DNA from: an uncultured Haemophilus sp.
GTDB lineage: Bacteria > Pseudomonadota > Gammaproteobacteria > Enterobacterales > Pasteurellaceae
Length of the DNA stretch: 30,170 bases
Assembly: GCA_905205995.1 (NCBI GenBank)
Contig: CAJLFU010000023.1
Coordinates: 1 to 30,170 of the forward strand
Reading direction: 5' to 3'
Shown: piece after piece, positions 1 to 7,950 of the stretch
Position numbering within the stretch: position 1 is the stretch's first letter
Layout of the letters: every line of letters starts with the position of its first letter
Translations under genes and position numbers: made by a program
Notes under the pieces: model-generated
What the model saw: the letters and a program-made list of their open reading frames with translations, nothing else
Told to the model about the DNA's origin: nothing
The model's database searches: none

Positions 1-45
1 AAGTTCATTCGTCAAGCTGATGGTTCATACCAATATAAAAAATAA
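1..45 (+). CDS. 3' end of an unidentified gene
   Basis: An open frame enters from the left edge and stops at TAA 43-45, giving a 14-residue tail that ends in YQYKK. The only support is the open frame and the strong terminator starting 8 bases after the stop. The product cannot be recognised from so short a tail. Confidence 0.5.
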   Translation, partial: KFIRQADGSYQYKK

Positions 46-52
46 TCTTTAG

Positions 53-76
53 TGGGCGAGCAATCGCCCATTTTTC
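53..76 (+). terminator. Rho-independent terminator after the upstream gene
   Basis: A perfect 7-bp stem (TGGGCGA at 53-59 with TCGCCCA at 64-70) closes a GCAA tetraloop and is followed by T71-T75. It separates the gene that ends at 45 from the lipoprotein gene. It also shows that the in-frame GTG at 52 is not a real start. Confidence 0.85.
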
Positions 77-150
77 TAGCTGAGATTGTTTATCCTTGCT
101 CATTTTATAAAGTGAGCAATCATAAACAAACCTTGATGGAAACAGGATTC

Positions 151-558
151 ATGTTAAAAAAAATAAGCGTAATTTTGACCGCACTTTGGCTTTCCGCATG
201 CTCGCAGAATGTTGAGTTAAATAAAGCCACACCACAGAAAATGAAAGTGCAAACCGTTGATAAAAAGTCCCAAAAGGGGTTAACAACCGTTTACTTGTGC
301 AAAGACAATAAAGAAGTGAGTGTGGTTCATACTAAACAAAAACAGAAAAGTAAAAAAACACTTAGTCAGGTCACGGTAACCTATAATGATGTGACAGAAA
401 AACTGACGCGTGTAATTTCTGAACGTGGTAGAAATTATGCCAATATTCGTTGGTACTGGCAGGAGCGGGATGACTTCAGTCGTTTACAAACTAGTGTGGG
501 TGAAGTGCTCGCAGACCGCTGTGTGAAAAAAACGAATAAGTTAAAAGCAGGCAAATAA
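151..558 (+). CDS. Small MliC-like outer-envelope lipoprotein (putative lysozyme inhibitor)
   Basis: The predicted product has 135 residues. Residues 1-16 form a lipoprotein signal peptide with lipobox L-S-A-C, so C17 should be lipidated and the protein carried to the outer membrane by Lol. The mature part has a short linker and then a compact beta-rich domain with two cysteines (C50 in YLCKD, C124 in DRC) placed as in the MliC family of C-type-lysozyme inhibitors, including a YND strand and an aromatic RWYW segment. The family link comes from pattern reading only. The frame stays open upstream to GTG 52, but that codon lies in the terminator stem. ATG 151 gives a clean signal peptide and has AGGA at 144-147; ATG 136 is the alternative. 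recO follows 7 bases later. An uptake sequence is embedded in the signal-peptide codons. Confidence 0.7.
   Translation: MLKKISVILTALWLSACSQNVELNKATPQKMKVQTVDKKSQKGLTTVYLCKDNKEVSVVHTKQKQKSKKTLSQVTVTYNDVTEKLTRVISERGRNYANIRWYWQERDDFSRLQTSVGEVLADRCVKKTNKLKAGK
178..186 (-). repeat. DNA uptake sequence core
   Basis: ACCGCACTT (AAGTGCGGT on the minus strand) inside the lipoprotein signal-peptide codons, where it specifies Thr-Ala-Leu. Confidence 0.9.
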
Positions 559-565
559 TTCTTTT

Positions 566-1270
566 ATGGATCTCCAACGTGGCTTCGTGCTACATCGTCG
601 TCCTTATAGTGAAACCAGCCTTTTAGTGGATTTATTCACTGAAGAAACAGGCCGTTTAACGGTCATTGCAAAAGGCGCACGTGCGAAACGTTCTGCGTGG
701 AAATCTGTCTTACAGCCTTTTACGCCATTACTTCTGCGTTGGTCAGGGAAAGGCGCATTAAAAACACTCACCAAAGCTGAGCCGGCTGCGATTACATTAC
801 CTTTACAACAGACGGCTCTATACAGTGGGTTTTATGTTAATGAATTGATTACGCGTGTGATCGAACCAGAAACGGCCAATCCACAGCTTTTTCAGCATTA
901 TCTACAATGCTTAACAGGATTAGCGACTCAGCCGCAGGTTGAGCCTACATTACGCTTATTTGAATTTCATTTACTTAAAATCTTAGGTTATGGTATTGAT
1001 TTTCTGCATTGTGCTGGATCAGGTTTGCCAGTGGATGAATCGATGACTTACCAATACCGTGCGGAAAAGGGGTTTATCGCTTCGTTGGTGAAAGATAACT
1101 TGACCTTTTATGGTCGGGATTTACTCGCCTTTGATCGTTTAGAATTCACCGATGAGGCAGTCTTACAAGCGGCAAAACGTTTTACCCGTATTGCGCTTAA
1201 ACCTTATTTAGGTGATAAACCACTGAAAAGCCGAGAATTATTTACGCAAAATGTACTTTATTTAAAATAA
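566..1270 (+). CDS. recO: DNA repair protein RecO
   Basis: The 234-residue product has the usual length for proteobacterial RecO. The N-terminal 80 or so residues form the OB-fold (starting MDLQRGFVLHRRPYSETS, then VDLFTEETGRLTVIAKGARA). A helical C-terminal domain follows, with the family's LRLFEFHLLKILGY segment near residue 130. RecO works with RecR and RecF to load RecA onto SSB-coated DNA in gap repair, and it anneals complementary strands. The start at 566 gives the standard N-terminus; no strong ribosome binding site is visible. The gene lies 7 bases after the lipoprotein gene and 36 bases before rlmD. I recall the same recO-rlmD-relA-dgkA order in H. influenzae. Confidence 0.95.
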   Translation: MDLQRGFVLHRRPYSETSLLVDLFTEETGRLTVIAKGARAKRSAWKSVLQPFTPLLLRWSGKGALKTLTKAEPAAITLPLQQTALYSGFYVNELITRVIEPETANPQLFQHYLQCLTGLATQPQVEPTLRLFEFHLLKILGYGIDFLHCAGSGLPVDESMTYQYRAEKGFIASLVKDNLTFYGRDLLAFDRLEFTDEAVLQAAKRFTRIALKPYLGDKPLKSRELFTQNVLYLK

Positions 1271-1306
1271 TCCCTTTCTTTGATACAAATAGATTAAAAC
1301 AGCATC

Positions 1307-2617
1307 ATGGCTTTACTTTACGCTCCTCAAAAAAAACAGAAAATCACACAAAGAATCGTCGCTGAAATTCAGGATTTAGATTATCAAGGGCTAGGTGTCG
1401 CCAAAATTCAAGGTAAAACCTGGTTCATTGAAAACGCGTTGCCAATGGAAAAAGTGGAAGCAGTAGTGACCGATGAAAAACGTCAATATGGATTAGCCAC
1501 TGCTCAAAAATGGCTACAAAAGAGTAGTCAGCGTGTTGAGCCACAATGTACTTATTATGGGTGTTGTGGTGGATGCCAAGGCCAGCATATTCCTGTGGAA
1601 ATGCAACGTAAAGCGAAAGAGAAAGCCCTTTTTTCTCGTTTAAGTAAACTGCAAGCAGAGTCTATTCAATTAATGCCCATGATTTGTGGCGAACAATGGG
1701 CTTATCGTCGTCGAGTGCGATTAAGTTTACTGTGGAATGCGAAAAACAAAACCGTTGAAATGGGATTTCGTCAGAAAAACTCCAATCAGTTAGTCAGCAT
1801 TCAGCAATGCTTAGTCACAGAGCAAGCAATCAATGATCTTATCCCAAAATTGACCGCTCTTTGGGCGCAATATTCAGCACCGAAACAATTAGGGCATATC
1901 GAATTGGTTTCTGCTGAGAATGGCGTAGGCATGTTGTTACGCTATAAAGGAAATTTAGCTGAAACTGACCGCACTTTATTGCTCGAGTTTGCTTCCGACA
2001 ATGCAGTGAATTTGTTCCTGCAAGATGATCAAAGTACTCAACTTGTACATGGTGAAATGCCTTATTATGCATTAGATAATATTCGTTTATCTTTTGATAT
2101 CCGCGATTTTATTCAAGTGAATACCCACTTAAATCAGCAAATGGTTGAGACTGCTTTAGATTGGCTTGATTTGAATCAGGATGATCATGTCTTAGATTTA
2201 TTCTGTGGTATGGGCAATTTCACGTTGCCTTTAGCCAAACGCGTGAAAAGTGCGGTTGGAATTGAAGGTGTTTTTGACATGGTTCAAAAAGCCCAAGCGA
2301 ATGCGCAATTTAACCACATTGAGAATGTTGAATTTTATCAAGCCGATTTAGACCACGCTTTTTCAGAACAACCTTGGGCAAAACAACATTTCAATAAAAT
2401 TCTTCTCGACCCGCCTCGTAGCGGTGCGGCTTTTGCGCTGAATGCCTTATGTGAGCTCGGTGCAGAAAGAATTCTTTATGTATCTTGCAATCCTGCAACT
2501 TTAGTACGAGATGCAGAAATTCTCCGCTCTTTCGGTTATCGCATCATCAAAACTGCTATGATTGATATGTTCCCGCATACCAGTCATTTGGAGTCGGTGA
2601 CATTATTTATCAAATAA
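1307..2617 (+). CDS. rlmD: 23S rRNA (uracil-1939-C5)-methyltransferase RlmD (RumA)
   Basis: A 436-residue SAM-dependent enzyme that methylates U1939 of 23S rRNA. A TRAM RNA-binding domain occupies about residues 12-70. Cysteines C81, C87 and C90 (pattern C-x5-CGGC) with C168 match the [4Fe-4S] ligands of E. coli RumA. The SAM site is VLDLFCGMGNFTLPLA. The nucleophile is C394 in YVSCNPATL and the general base is E429 in HLESVTL, both in the expected places. Nothing looks missing. The neighbourhood (rlmD directly before relA) is the same as in enterobacteria. Three uptake-like sites fall in the gene: two exact (1968 and 2248) and one with a single mismatch near 1850. Confidence 0.96.
   Translation: MALLYAPQKKQKITQRIVAEIQDLDYQGLGVAKIQGKTWFIENALPMEKVEAVVTDEKRQYGLATAQKWLQKSSQRVEPQCTYYGCCGGCQGQHIPVEMQRKAKEKALFSRLSKLQAESIQLMPMICGEQWAYRRRVRLSLLWNAKNKTVEMGFRQKNSNQLVSIQQCLVTEQAINDLIPKLTALWAQYSAPKQLGHIELVSAENGVGMLLRYKGNLAETDRTLLLEFASDNAVNLFLQDDQSTQLVHGEMPYYALDNIRLSFDIRDFIQVNTHLNQQMVETALDWLDLNQDDHVLDLFCGMGNFTLPLAKRVKSAVGIEGVFDMVQKAQANAQFNHIENVEFYQADLDHAFSEQPWAKQHFNKILLDPPRSGAAFALNALCELGAERILYVSCNPATLVRDAEILRSFGYRIIKTAMIDMFPHTSHLESVTLFIK
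1968..1976 (-). repeat. DNA uptake sequence core
   Basis: ACCGCACTT within rlmD codons; the wider context TGACCGCACTTT matches the extended signal. Confidence 0.9.
2248..2256 (+). repeat. DNA uptake sequence core
   Basis: AAGTGCGGT within rlmD, just after the SAM-binding motif. Confidence 0.9.
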
Positions 2618-2628
2618 AGTGTAAATTC

Positions 2629-2637
2629 TGATAGAAT
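2629..2637 (+). promoter_or_regulatory. Candidate extended -10 promoter of relA
   Basis: TGATAGAAT fits an extended -10 (TGn plus TAGAAT, 5 of 6 to TATAAT). No good -35 lies 16-18 bases upstream; TTATCA is at a 19-base spacing. It sits 12 bases after the rlmD stop and would give relA a leader of about 75 bases. Confidence 0.45.
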
Positions 2638-2651
2638 AGTCAGACTTTTTT

Positions 2652-2670
2652 GTTGTCTTAAAAAGACAAC
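2652..2670 (+). promoter_or_regulatory. Hairpin in the relA leader
   Basis: A perfect 8-bp inverted repeat, GTTGTCTT (2652-2659) and AAGACAAC (2663-2670), with an AAA loop. It lies between the candidate promoter and the relA start. No T-run follows, so it is not a simple terminator; a role in mRNA stability or translation is possible but unproven. Confidence 0.5.
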
Positions 2671-2718
2671 TCGGTTGACAGGATGTTGCCGAGCCATATT
2701 CATCAACAAGGGGGTATT

Positions 2719-4968
2719 ATGGTTGCAGTTCGTGGTTCTCACTTATTAAATCCGCAAGATTTTGTGATCGAGCAATGGTGTTCGAGCCTTAAACTTCCTG
2801 CCGCTACCGAAAAATCCCTGATTGATGCCTGGTATTATGCTCAAGCTAAAATAGCTGAACATGCCGATAAAATGGAAAATGCAGTGCTCACATTGCAATC
2901 CGGTGTGGAAATGGTGGAAATCCTGCATGAAATGAATATGGACAGTGAGAGTTTGCTCACTGCGATGCTATTTCCATTAGTAGCAAACCAACTCGTAGAT
3001 TGGGAACAAATTCAAGAAGATTTTGGTCCTAAAATCACCAAGCTACTCAAAGGCGTGGAAGAGATGGACAACATCCGTCAGCTCAACGCCAGTCATTCTG
3101 CCAACGCTTCTCAAGTGGATAATGTACGCCGTATGCTCCTTGCGATGGTGGACGATTTCCGCTGTGTGATCATCAAACTTGCCGAACGTATTACGTTTCT
3201 TCGCGATGCGGAAAATCATTTTTGCGAAGAAGAAAAAGTGTTGGCAGCCAAAGAATGTTCCAATATTTACGCCCCATTGGCGAACCGTTTAGGTATCGGT
3301 CAATTGAAATGGGAACTTGAAGATTACTGCTTCCGTTATTTGCATCCAGAACAATATCGAAATATCGCCAAATTATTGCATGAGCGTCGTTTAGATCGTG
3401 AGCAGTATATTACTGATTTTGTGACAGAATTAACCGGTTATTTAAAAGAAAATATTGATCAGGTTGAGGTTTACGGTCGTCCAAAACATATCTATAGCAT
3501 TTGGCGAAAAATGCAAAAGAAACATTTGGAATTCAGCGGTTTATATGATGTAAGAGCGGTCAGAATTATTGTGCCAAAATTGCAGGATTGTTATACCGCG
3601 CTTGGTATCGTACATACTCATTTCAAACATTTACCAAAAGAATTTGATGACTATGTTGCCAATCCAAAACCGAATGGCTATCAATCCATTCATACTGTGG
3701 TATTGGGCAAAGGTGGTAAGCCGATTGAAGTGCAAATTCGTACTCAACAAATGCATGATGATGCTGAACTTGGCGTCGCAGCGCACTGGAAATACAAAGA
3801 AGGGACGACAGGTAGTCTTTCTGCTTACGAAGAAAAAATCACTTGGTTGCGTAAATTACTTGCATGGCAAGATGATATTACGGATTCTGGCGAAGTGATG
3901 GCGGAATTGCGTAGCCAAGTCTTTGATGACCGAGTATATGTGTTTACGCCAAAAGGTGAGGTAGTAGACTTACCAGCGGGTTCTACACCACTTGATTTTG
4001 CTTATGCGATCCACAGTGAAATTGGTCACCGCTGTATTGGGGCGAAAGTCGGAGGACGTATCGTGCCATTCACTTATCACCTGCAAATGGGTGAGCAAGT
4101 GGATATCATCACGCAGAAAAATCCGAACCCAAGCCGAGATTGGGTAAACCCAAACTTAGGTTTTACGCATACGTCAAAAGCACGTGCGAAAATCCAAGCG
4201 TGGTTCAAAAAACAAGATCGTGATAAAAACGTTCCTGCGGGTAAAGAGCTGTTAGATAATGAGCTTGCGCGTTTGAATATCAGTTTAAAACAAGTAGAGC
4301 AGGTTGCATTACCTCGTTATAACTTAAAAAATCTTGAAGATTTATATGCGGGTATTGGTAGCGGGGATATTCGTTTAAATCAGTTGGTGAATTTCTTACA
4401 AAGCCGATTGATTAAAGTGACGGCTGAAGAGGCGGATCAAGAAATTCTCCGTCATGTGGCGAGCAAAAGTGCGAATACAGCCCAGCAAAAGGCACAACAA
4501 AAAGCAGACCAGCAGCAGAAAAAAGGCTATGTGATTGTTGAAGGTGTCGGTAATTTACTGCATCATATGGCGCGTTGTTGTCAACCGATTCCAGGCGATG
4601 CAATCGCAGGCTATATTACCATGGGACGTGGTATTTCAATTCATCGCTGCGATTGTGAGCAGTTTATTGAATTACAAGCTGCACATCCTGAACGCGTGGT
4701 GGAAGCCCTTTGGGGGGATAATTACGCGGCTGGTTTCCATATTAATATTCGCATCGTGGCGAGTGATCGTAATGGTTTATTACGCGATATTACGACTGTA
4801 CTGGCGAATGAAAAAGTCAGTGTGCTAGGTGTTTCAAGCCGTGCGGACACCAAAAAACAAGTGGCAACGATGGATATGGAAATTGAACTGAAAAATGTCG
4901 AAAGTTTAAGTAAAATACTGGCCAGATTAGCGAAGTTAGACGACGTTATCGAAGCAAAACGTTTATAG
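2719..4968 (+). CDS. relA: GTP pyrophosphokinase RelA ((p)ppGpp synthetase I)
   Basis: RelA makes (p)ppGpp from ATP and GTP/GDP on ribosomes stalled by uncharged tRNA. The predicted 749 residues are close to E. coli RelA (744). Order: a degenerate hydrolase domain (residues about 25-185) in which the HD metal site is replaced by LFPLVA, as in other RelA; a synthetase domain (about 240-370) with YGRPKHIYSIWRKM and the EFDD loop near residue 308, the acidic version typical of monofunctional synthetases; a TGS domain (about 403-463); a Cys/His zinc-finger region with ARCCQP; and a C-terminal ACT domain (about 675-749). The frame stays open to 2683, but ATG 2719 has AAGGGGG just upstream and yields the family N-terminus MVAVR. 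dgkA follows after 20 bases. Confidence 0.96.
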   Translation: MVAVRGSHLLNPQDFVIEQWCSSLKLPAATEKSLIDAWYYAQAKIAEHADKMENAVLTLQSGVEMVEILHEMNMDSESLLTAMLFPLVANQLVDWEQIQEDFGPKITKLLKGVEEMDNIRQLNASHSANASQVDNVRRMLLAMVDDFRCVIIKLAERITFLRDAENHFCEEEKVLAAKECSNIYAPLANRLGIGQLKWELEDYCFRYLHPEQYRNIAKLLHERRLDREQYITDFVTELTGYLKENIDQVEVYGRPKHIYSIWRKMQKKHLEFSGLYDVRAVRIIVPKLQDCYTALGIVHTHFKHLPKEFDDYVANPKPNGYQSIHTVVLGKGGKPIEVQIRTQQMHDDAELGVAAHWKYKEGTTGSLSAYEEKITWLRKLLAWQDDITDSGEVMAELRSQVFDDRVYVFTPKGEVVDLPAGSTPLDFAYAIHSEIGHRCIGAKVGGRIVPFTYHLQMGEQVDIITQKNPNPSRDWVNPNLGFTHTSKARAKIQAWFKKQDRDKNVPAGKELLDNELARLNISLKQVEQVALPRYNLKNLEDLYAGIGSGDIRLNQLVNFLQSRLIKVTAEEADQEILRHVASKSANTAQQKAQQKADQQQKKGYVIVEGVGNLLHHMARCCQPIPGDAIAGYITMGRGISIHRCDCEQFIELQAAHPERVVEALWGDNYAAGFHINIRIVASDRNGLLRDITTVLANEKVSVLGVSSRADTKKQVATMDMEIELKNVESLSKILARLAKLDDVIEAKRL

Positions 4969-4988
4969 ATTACAACATAGGAACTTTT

Positions 4989-5345
4989 ATGTATAAAACC
5001 ACGGGATTAACCCATTTAATTAACTCCACAAAATATTCCTTACAAGGTTTAAAGAGTGCATTCAAAAATGAAACTGCATTCCGCCACGAATGTTTTCTTG
5101 CGTGTATTCTGATTCCACTCGCATTTTTGCTAGGTGACACTAAAATTGAAATTGCCTTGATGATTTCATCGGTTTTACTTGTGATGGCAGTAGAGCTGTT
5201 AAATAGTGCAGTTGAAGCGGTGGTGGACCGTATCGGTACAGAACGCCACGAGCTTTCAGGGAGAGCGAAAGACCAAGGCTCAGCAGCGGTATTCATTGCC
5301 CTTTGCATTGTTGTCGTGGTTTGGGGAAGTATTTTATTTTTTTAA
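4989..5345 (+). CDS. dgkA: Diacylglycerol kinase DgkA
   Basis: A 118-residue inner-membrane enzyme with three membrane helices that phosphorylates diacylglycerol to phosphatidic acid and recycles the diacylglycerol released during envelope glycan modification. The signature ELLNSAVEAVVDR contains E69, N72, E76 and D80. E28, K94 and D95 also fall where the E. coli trimer has functional residues. Start ATG 4989 has AGGAAC 9 bases upstream. It is the last gene of the recO-relA block and is followed by an uptake sequence and a strong terminator. Confidence 0.96.
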   Translation: MYKTTGLTHLINSTKYSLQGLKSAFKNETAFRHECFLACILIPLAFLLGDTKIEIALMISSVLLVMAVELLNSAVEAVVDRIGTERHELSGRAKDQGSAAVFIALCIVVVVWGSILFF

Positions 5346-5353
5346 AGTGCGGT
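5345..5353 (+). repeat. DNA uptake sequence core
   Basis: AAGTGCGGT in the extended form TTAAAGTGCGGTCAATTT; its first base is the last base of the dgkA stop codon. Confidence 0.95.
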
Positions 5354-5372
5354 CAATTTGAAGTAAAAATTT

Positions 5373-5402
5373 CGGCTTATGTGTTTTACATAAGCCGTTT
5401 TT
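5373..5402 (+). terminator. Rho-independent terminator after dgkA
   Basis: A perfect 10-bp stem, CGGCTTATGT (5373-5382) and ACATAAGCCG (5388-5397), with a GTTTT loop and then TTTTT. It ends the recO-dgkA block before the glycerate genes. Confidence 0.92.
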
Positions 5403-5442
5403 GTAGGTGAAGTCGGACAAGATTTTATTCTTCTACGTTTGC

Positions 5443-5451
5443 TGATATAAA
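5443..5451 (+). promoter_or_regulatory. Candidate extended -10 promoter of the glycerate operon
   Basis: TGATATAAA is a TGn-TATAAA extended -10 box, 42 bases before the permease start, with only a weak T-rich -35 region. A loose inverted repeat TTGCATAT/ATATCAA near 5467-5482 could be an operator, but it is imperfect. Confidence 0.4.
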
Positions 5452-5492
5452 TAAGAAAGGTTTTTGCATATTCATATCAACAGGAGGACGCT

Positions 5493-6749
5493 ATGCCTAC
5501 AGTCACAGCCTTAGGTGCGCTCATTGCGCTCATTGTCGCTATTTTCCTTATTTTGAAAAAAGTCTCACCAGCCTATGGGATGTTAGTCGGGGCTTTGGTG
5601 GGGGGATTAGTCGGTGGTGCGGATTTATCTCAAACTGTGAGTCTCATGATCGGCGGGGCCCAAGGTATCACTACCGCAGTCATGCGGATTCTCGCAGCAG
5701 GTGTATTAGCCGGAGTACTGATTGAATCAGGTGCGGCGAATACCATTGCTGAAACTATTACAAACAAGTTAGGTGAAACAAGAGCATTATTAGCGTTAGC
5801 GTTGGCTACATTAATTTTAACTGCGGTTGGTGTCTTTATTGATGTTGCAGTGATTACGGTCTCTCCAATTGCTTTAGCACTTGCTCGTCGTACTGACTTA
5901 TCAAAACCTGCGATTCTCTTGGCGATGATTGGTGGAGGAAAAGCCGGAAACTTAATGTCACCCAATCCCAATGCCATTGCGGCAGCAGACACGTTCCATC
6001 TTCCTTTAACGTCAGTGATGATGGCAGGGATTATCCCCGCTATTTTTGGCTTAATATTGACGTATTTCTTAGCAAAACGTTTAAGAAACAAAGGTTCGCG
6101 CGTTTCAGCCCAAGAGGTTGTCACAGTTGAAACACAGAATTTACCCTCATTTTTTACCGCACTTGTGGCCCCTTTGGTTGCCATCTTCTTACTGGCACTT
6201 CGTCCGTTAGCTGATATTAAGGTGGACCCTTTAATCGCTTTGCCACTTGGTGGTCTCATTGGCGCACTCTGTATGGGGAAACTTCGTCAAGCCAATAACT
6301 ATGCAATTAGTGGTTTAGGCAAAATGGCCCCGGTGGCGATTATGCTACTTGGTACGGGGGCTTTAGCCGGTATTATTGCCAATTCGGGGATGAAAGATGT
6401 GCTCATTGAAGGCTTAAAACATTCGGGCTTACCTTCTTATATCCTAGCACCAATTTCAGGTGCGTTAATGTCTCTAGCAACGGCATCAACAACAGCAGGT
6501 ACAGCGGTTGCTTCGAATGTGTTTAGTTCAACGCTATTAGAGTTGGGAGTGAGTAGTCTAGCCGGTGCTGCAATGATTCATGCGGGGGCGACAGTTTTCG
6601 ACCATATGCCACATGGTTCTTTCTTCCATGCAACTGGCGGTAGCGTGAATATGGATATGAAAGAACGCTTAAAATTGATTCCTTATGAAAGCGCCGTGGG
6701 CTTGATTATGACCATTGTGTCCACTTTAATTTTTGGTGTATTTAATTAA
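5493..6749 (+). CDS. GntP-family permease, probably for D-glycerate
   Basis: A 418-residue, almost wholly hydrophobic protein with about 12 membrane segments and the glycine-rich GntP-family architecture: GMLVGALVGGLVGG near residues 30-43, then GGGKAGNLMSPNPNAIAAAD near 150-170. GntP proteins are inner-membrane symporters for gluconate and related sugar acids. The substrate here is inferred from the glycerate kinase gene 14 bases downstream, so D-glycerate uptake is most likely, but gluconate or another aldonate is not excluded. The start ATG 5493 has a near-perfect AGGAGG 8 bases upstream, which suggests high expression when induced. I recall a similar permease-kinase pair in H. influenzae, next to a sugar-diacid regulator gene that is absent here. 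Confidence 0.88.
   Translation: MPTVTALGALIALIVAIFLILKKVSPAYGMLVGALVGGLVGGADLSQTVSLMIGGAQGITTAVMRILAAGVLAGVLIESGAANTIAETITNKLGETRALLALALATLILTAVGVFIDVAVITVSPIALALARRTDLSKPAILLAMIGGGKAGNLMSPNPNAIAAADTFHLPLTSVMMAGIIPAIFGLILTYFLAKRLRNKGSRVSAQEVVTVETQNLPSFFTALVAPLVAIFLLALRPLADIKVDPLIALPLGGLIGALCMGKLRQANNYAISGLGKMAPVAIMLLGTGALAGIIANSGMKDVLIEGLKHSGLPSYILAPISGALMSLATASTTAGTAVASNVFSSTLLELGVSSLAGAAMIHAGATVFDHMPHGSFFHATGGSVNMDMKERLKLIPYESAVGLIMTIVSTLIFGVFN
6156..6164 (-). repeat. DNA uptake sequence core
   Basis: ACCGCACTT in a loop region of the permease gene. Confidence 0.88.
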
Positions 6750-6763
6750 CTTAAGGAGAGAAT

Positions 6764-7894
6764 ATGAAAATTGTCATTGCACCAGATTCATTCAAAGAAA
6801 GTTTAACGGCACTTGAAGTGGCTAATGCGATTGAAACAGGTTTTAAACGTATTTTTCCGAATGCTGAATATGTGAAATTACCGATGGCGGATGGTGGAGA
6901 GGGTACCGTGCAATCCTTGGTAGATGCCACTCAAGGTCGCTTAATTGAAACAGAAGTCACAGCACCGTTAGGTAATCAAGTAAAAAGCTTTTTCGGTTTA
7001 TCGGGTGATGGTAAAACGGCGATTATTGAAATGGCAGCTGCATCGGGATTGCATCTTGTCCCGATGGATAAACGCAATCCTTGTCAAACCACCAGTTTTG
7101 GTACGGGTGAGCTAATTAAGCAAGCCCTTGACCTTGGTGTTCAACACATCATTTTAGGGATCGGCGGGAGCGCCACAAATGACGGTGGTGCGGGTATGCT
7201 ACAAGCGTTAGGTTTACGTTTATTGGATAAAAATGGTCAATCCATTGGCTTTGGTGGTGCAGCGTTATCCAATCTTGCTGAAATCCAAATGGCTGATTTA
7301 GATCCTCGATTGCAACATGTGGAAATCGAAGTGGCTTGTGATGTGAATAATCCACTTTGTGGGGAACGAGGTGCCTCTGCGATTTTCGGTCCACAAAAAG
7401 GTGCGACGCCTGAGATGGTGAAAGAACTCGATGCTGCATTAGCCCATTTTGCTAAAATTGCCGAGCGGGATTGTGGTAAACAAATTCAAGAACAACCAGG
7501 CGCGGGGGCGGCAGGAGGTATGGGCGGTGGTTTATTGCTCTTACCCAATGTGCAGCTCAAAGCCGGTGTGCAGATTGTCTTGGATAATTTGAAACTCGCT
7601 GAGCAAGTTAAAGAGGCTGATTTAGTCATTACCGGTGAAGGTCGTATGGATGCACAAAGTATCTTAGGTAAGACTCCAATCGGTGTGGCGCGCACAGCGA
7701 AACAATTTAATAAGCCAGTCATCGCGATCGTAGGTTGTTTACGTGAGGATTATGAAGTGGTGTATGAACATGGCATTGATGCGGTGTTCCCAATTATCCG
7801 TAATCTGGGTGATTTGCCGACAATTCTCAAGCAAGGCGAGCAGAATTTAATCTCAACAGCTCAAAATGTGGCGAGATTGTTGTCATTGAAATAA
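6764..7894 (+). CDS. garK: Glycerate 2-kinase (GarK/GlxK family)
   Basis: A 376-residue cytoplasmic kinase that phosphorylates D-glycerate, normally giving 2-phosphoglycerate for lower glycolysis. It is full length for the family. Landmarks are the N-terminal APDSFKESLTA segment, MADGGEGTV near residue 44, the glycine-rich GIGGSATNDGGAGM near residue 129, CDVNNPLCG near 190, and TGEGRMDAQS near 288. AAGGAGAG sits 6 bases before ATG 6764. It is cotranscribed with the permease. No tartronate semialdehyde reductase, aldolase or glucarate dehydratase gene is nearby, so external glycerate may be the real input. Confidence 0.93.
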   Translation: MKIVIAPDSFKESLTALEVANAIETGFKRIFPNAEYVKLPMADGGEGTVQSLVDATQGRLIETEVTAPLGNQVKSFFGLSGDGKTAIIEMAAASGLHLVPMDKRNPCQTTSFGTGELIKQALDLGVQHIILGIGGSATNDGGAGMLQALGLRLLDKNGQSIGFGGAALSNLAEIQMADLDPRLQHVEIEVACDVNNPLCGERGASAIFGPQKGATPEMVKELDAALAHFAKIAERDCGKQIQEQPGAGAAGGMGGGLLLLPNVQLKAGVQIVLDNLKLAEQVKEADLVITGEGRMDAQSILGKTPIGVARTAKQFNKPVIAIVGCLREDYEVVYEHGIDAVFPIIRNLGDLPTILKQGEQNLISTAQNVARLLSLK

Positions 7895-7906
7895 GCTTTT
7901 CATTCT

Positions 7907-7946
7907 AAAGTGCGGTCAAACTTATCGTTATTTTTGACCGCACTTT
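7907..7946. terminator. Bidirectional terminator formed by two inverted uptake sequences
   Basis: AAAGTGCGGTCAAA (7907-7920) and its exact reverse complement (7933-7946) form a 14-bp stem with a 12-base loop between the convergent garK and xerD genes. Each arm contains one uptake core (7908-7916 plus, 7937-7945 minus). The arm ends give A- and T-rich flanks on both sides. Use of paired uptake sequences as terminators is well known in Haemophilus. Confidence 0.9.
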
Positions 7947-7950
7947 GATC

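Noticed and set aside
52..150. Longer lipoprotein reading frame starting at GTG 52
   Set aside because: The extension begins in a terminator hairpin, lacks a ribosome site and would place a 33-residue leader before a good lipoprotein signal peptide.
3569..3898. 109-residue plus-strand frame inside relA
   Set aside because: It overlaps the synthetase domain in another frame and has no motif or ribosome site.
5630..6259. 209-residue minus-strand open frame
   Set aside because: It lies wholly antisense to the GntP permease gene and its low-complexity Ala/Lys/Thr-rich product has no recognisable fold; a shadow of GC-skewed coding sequence.
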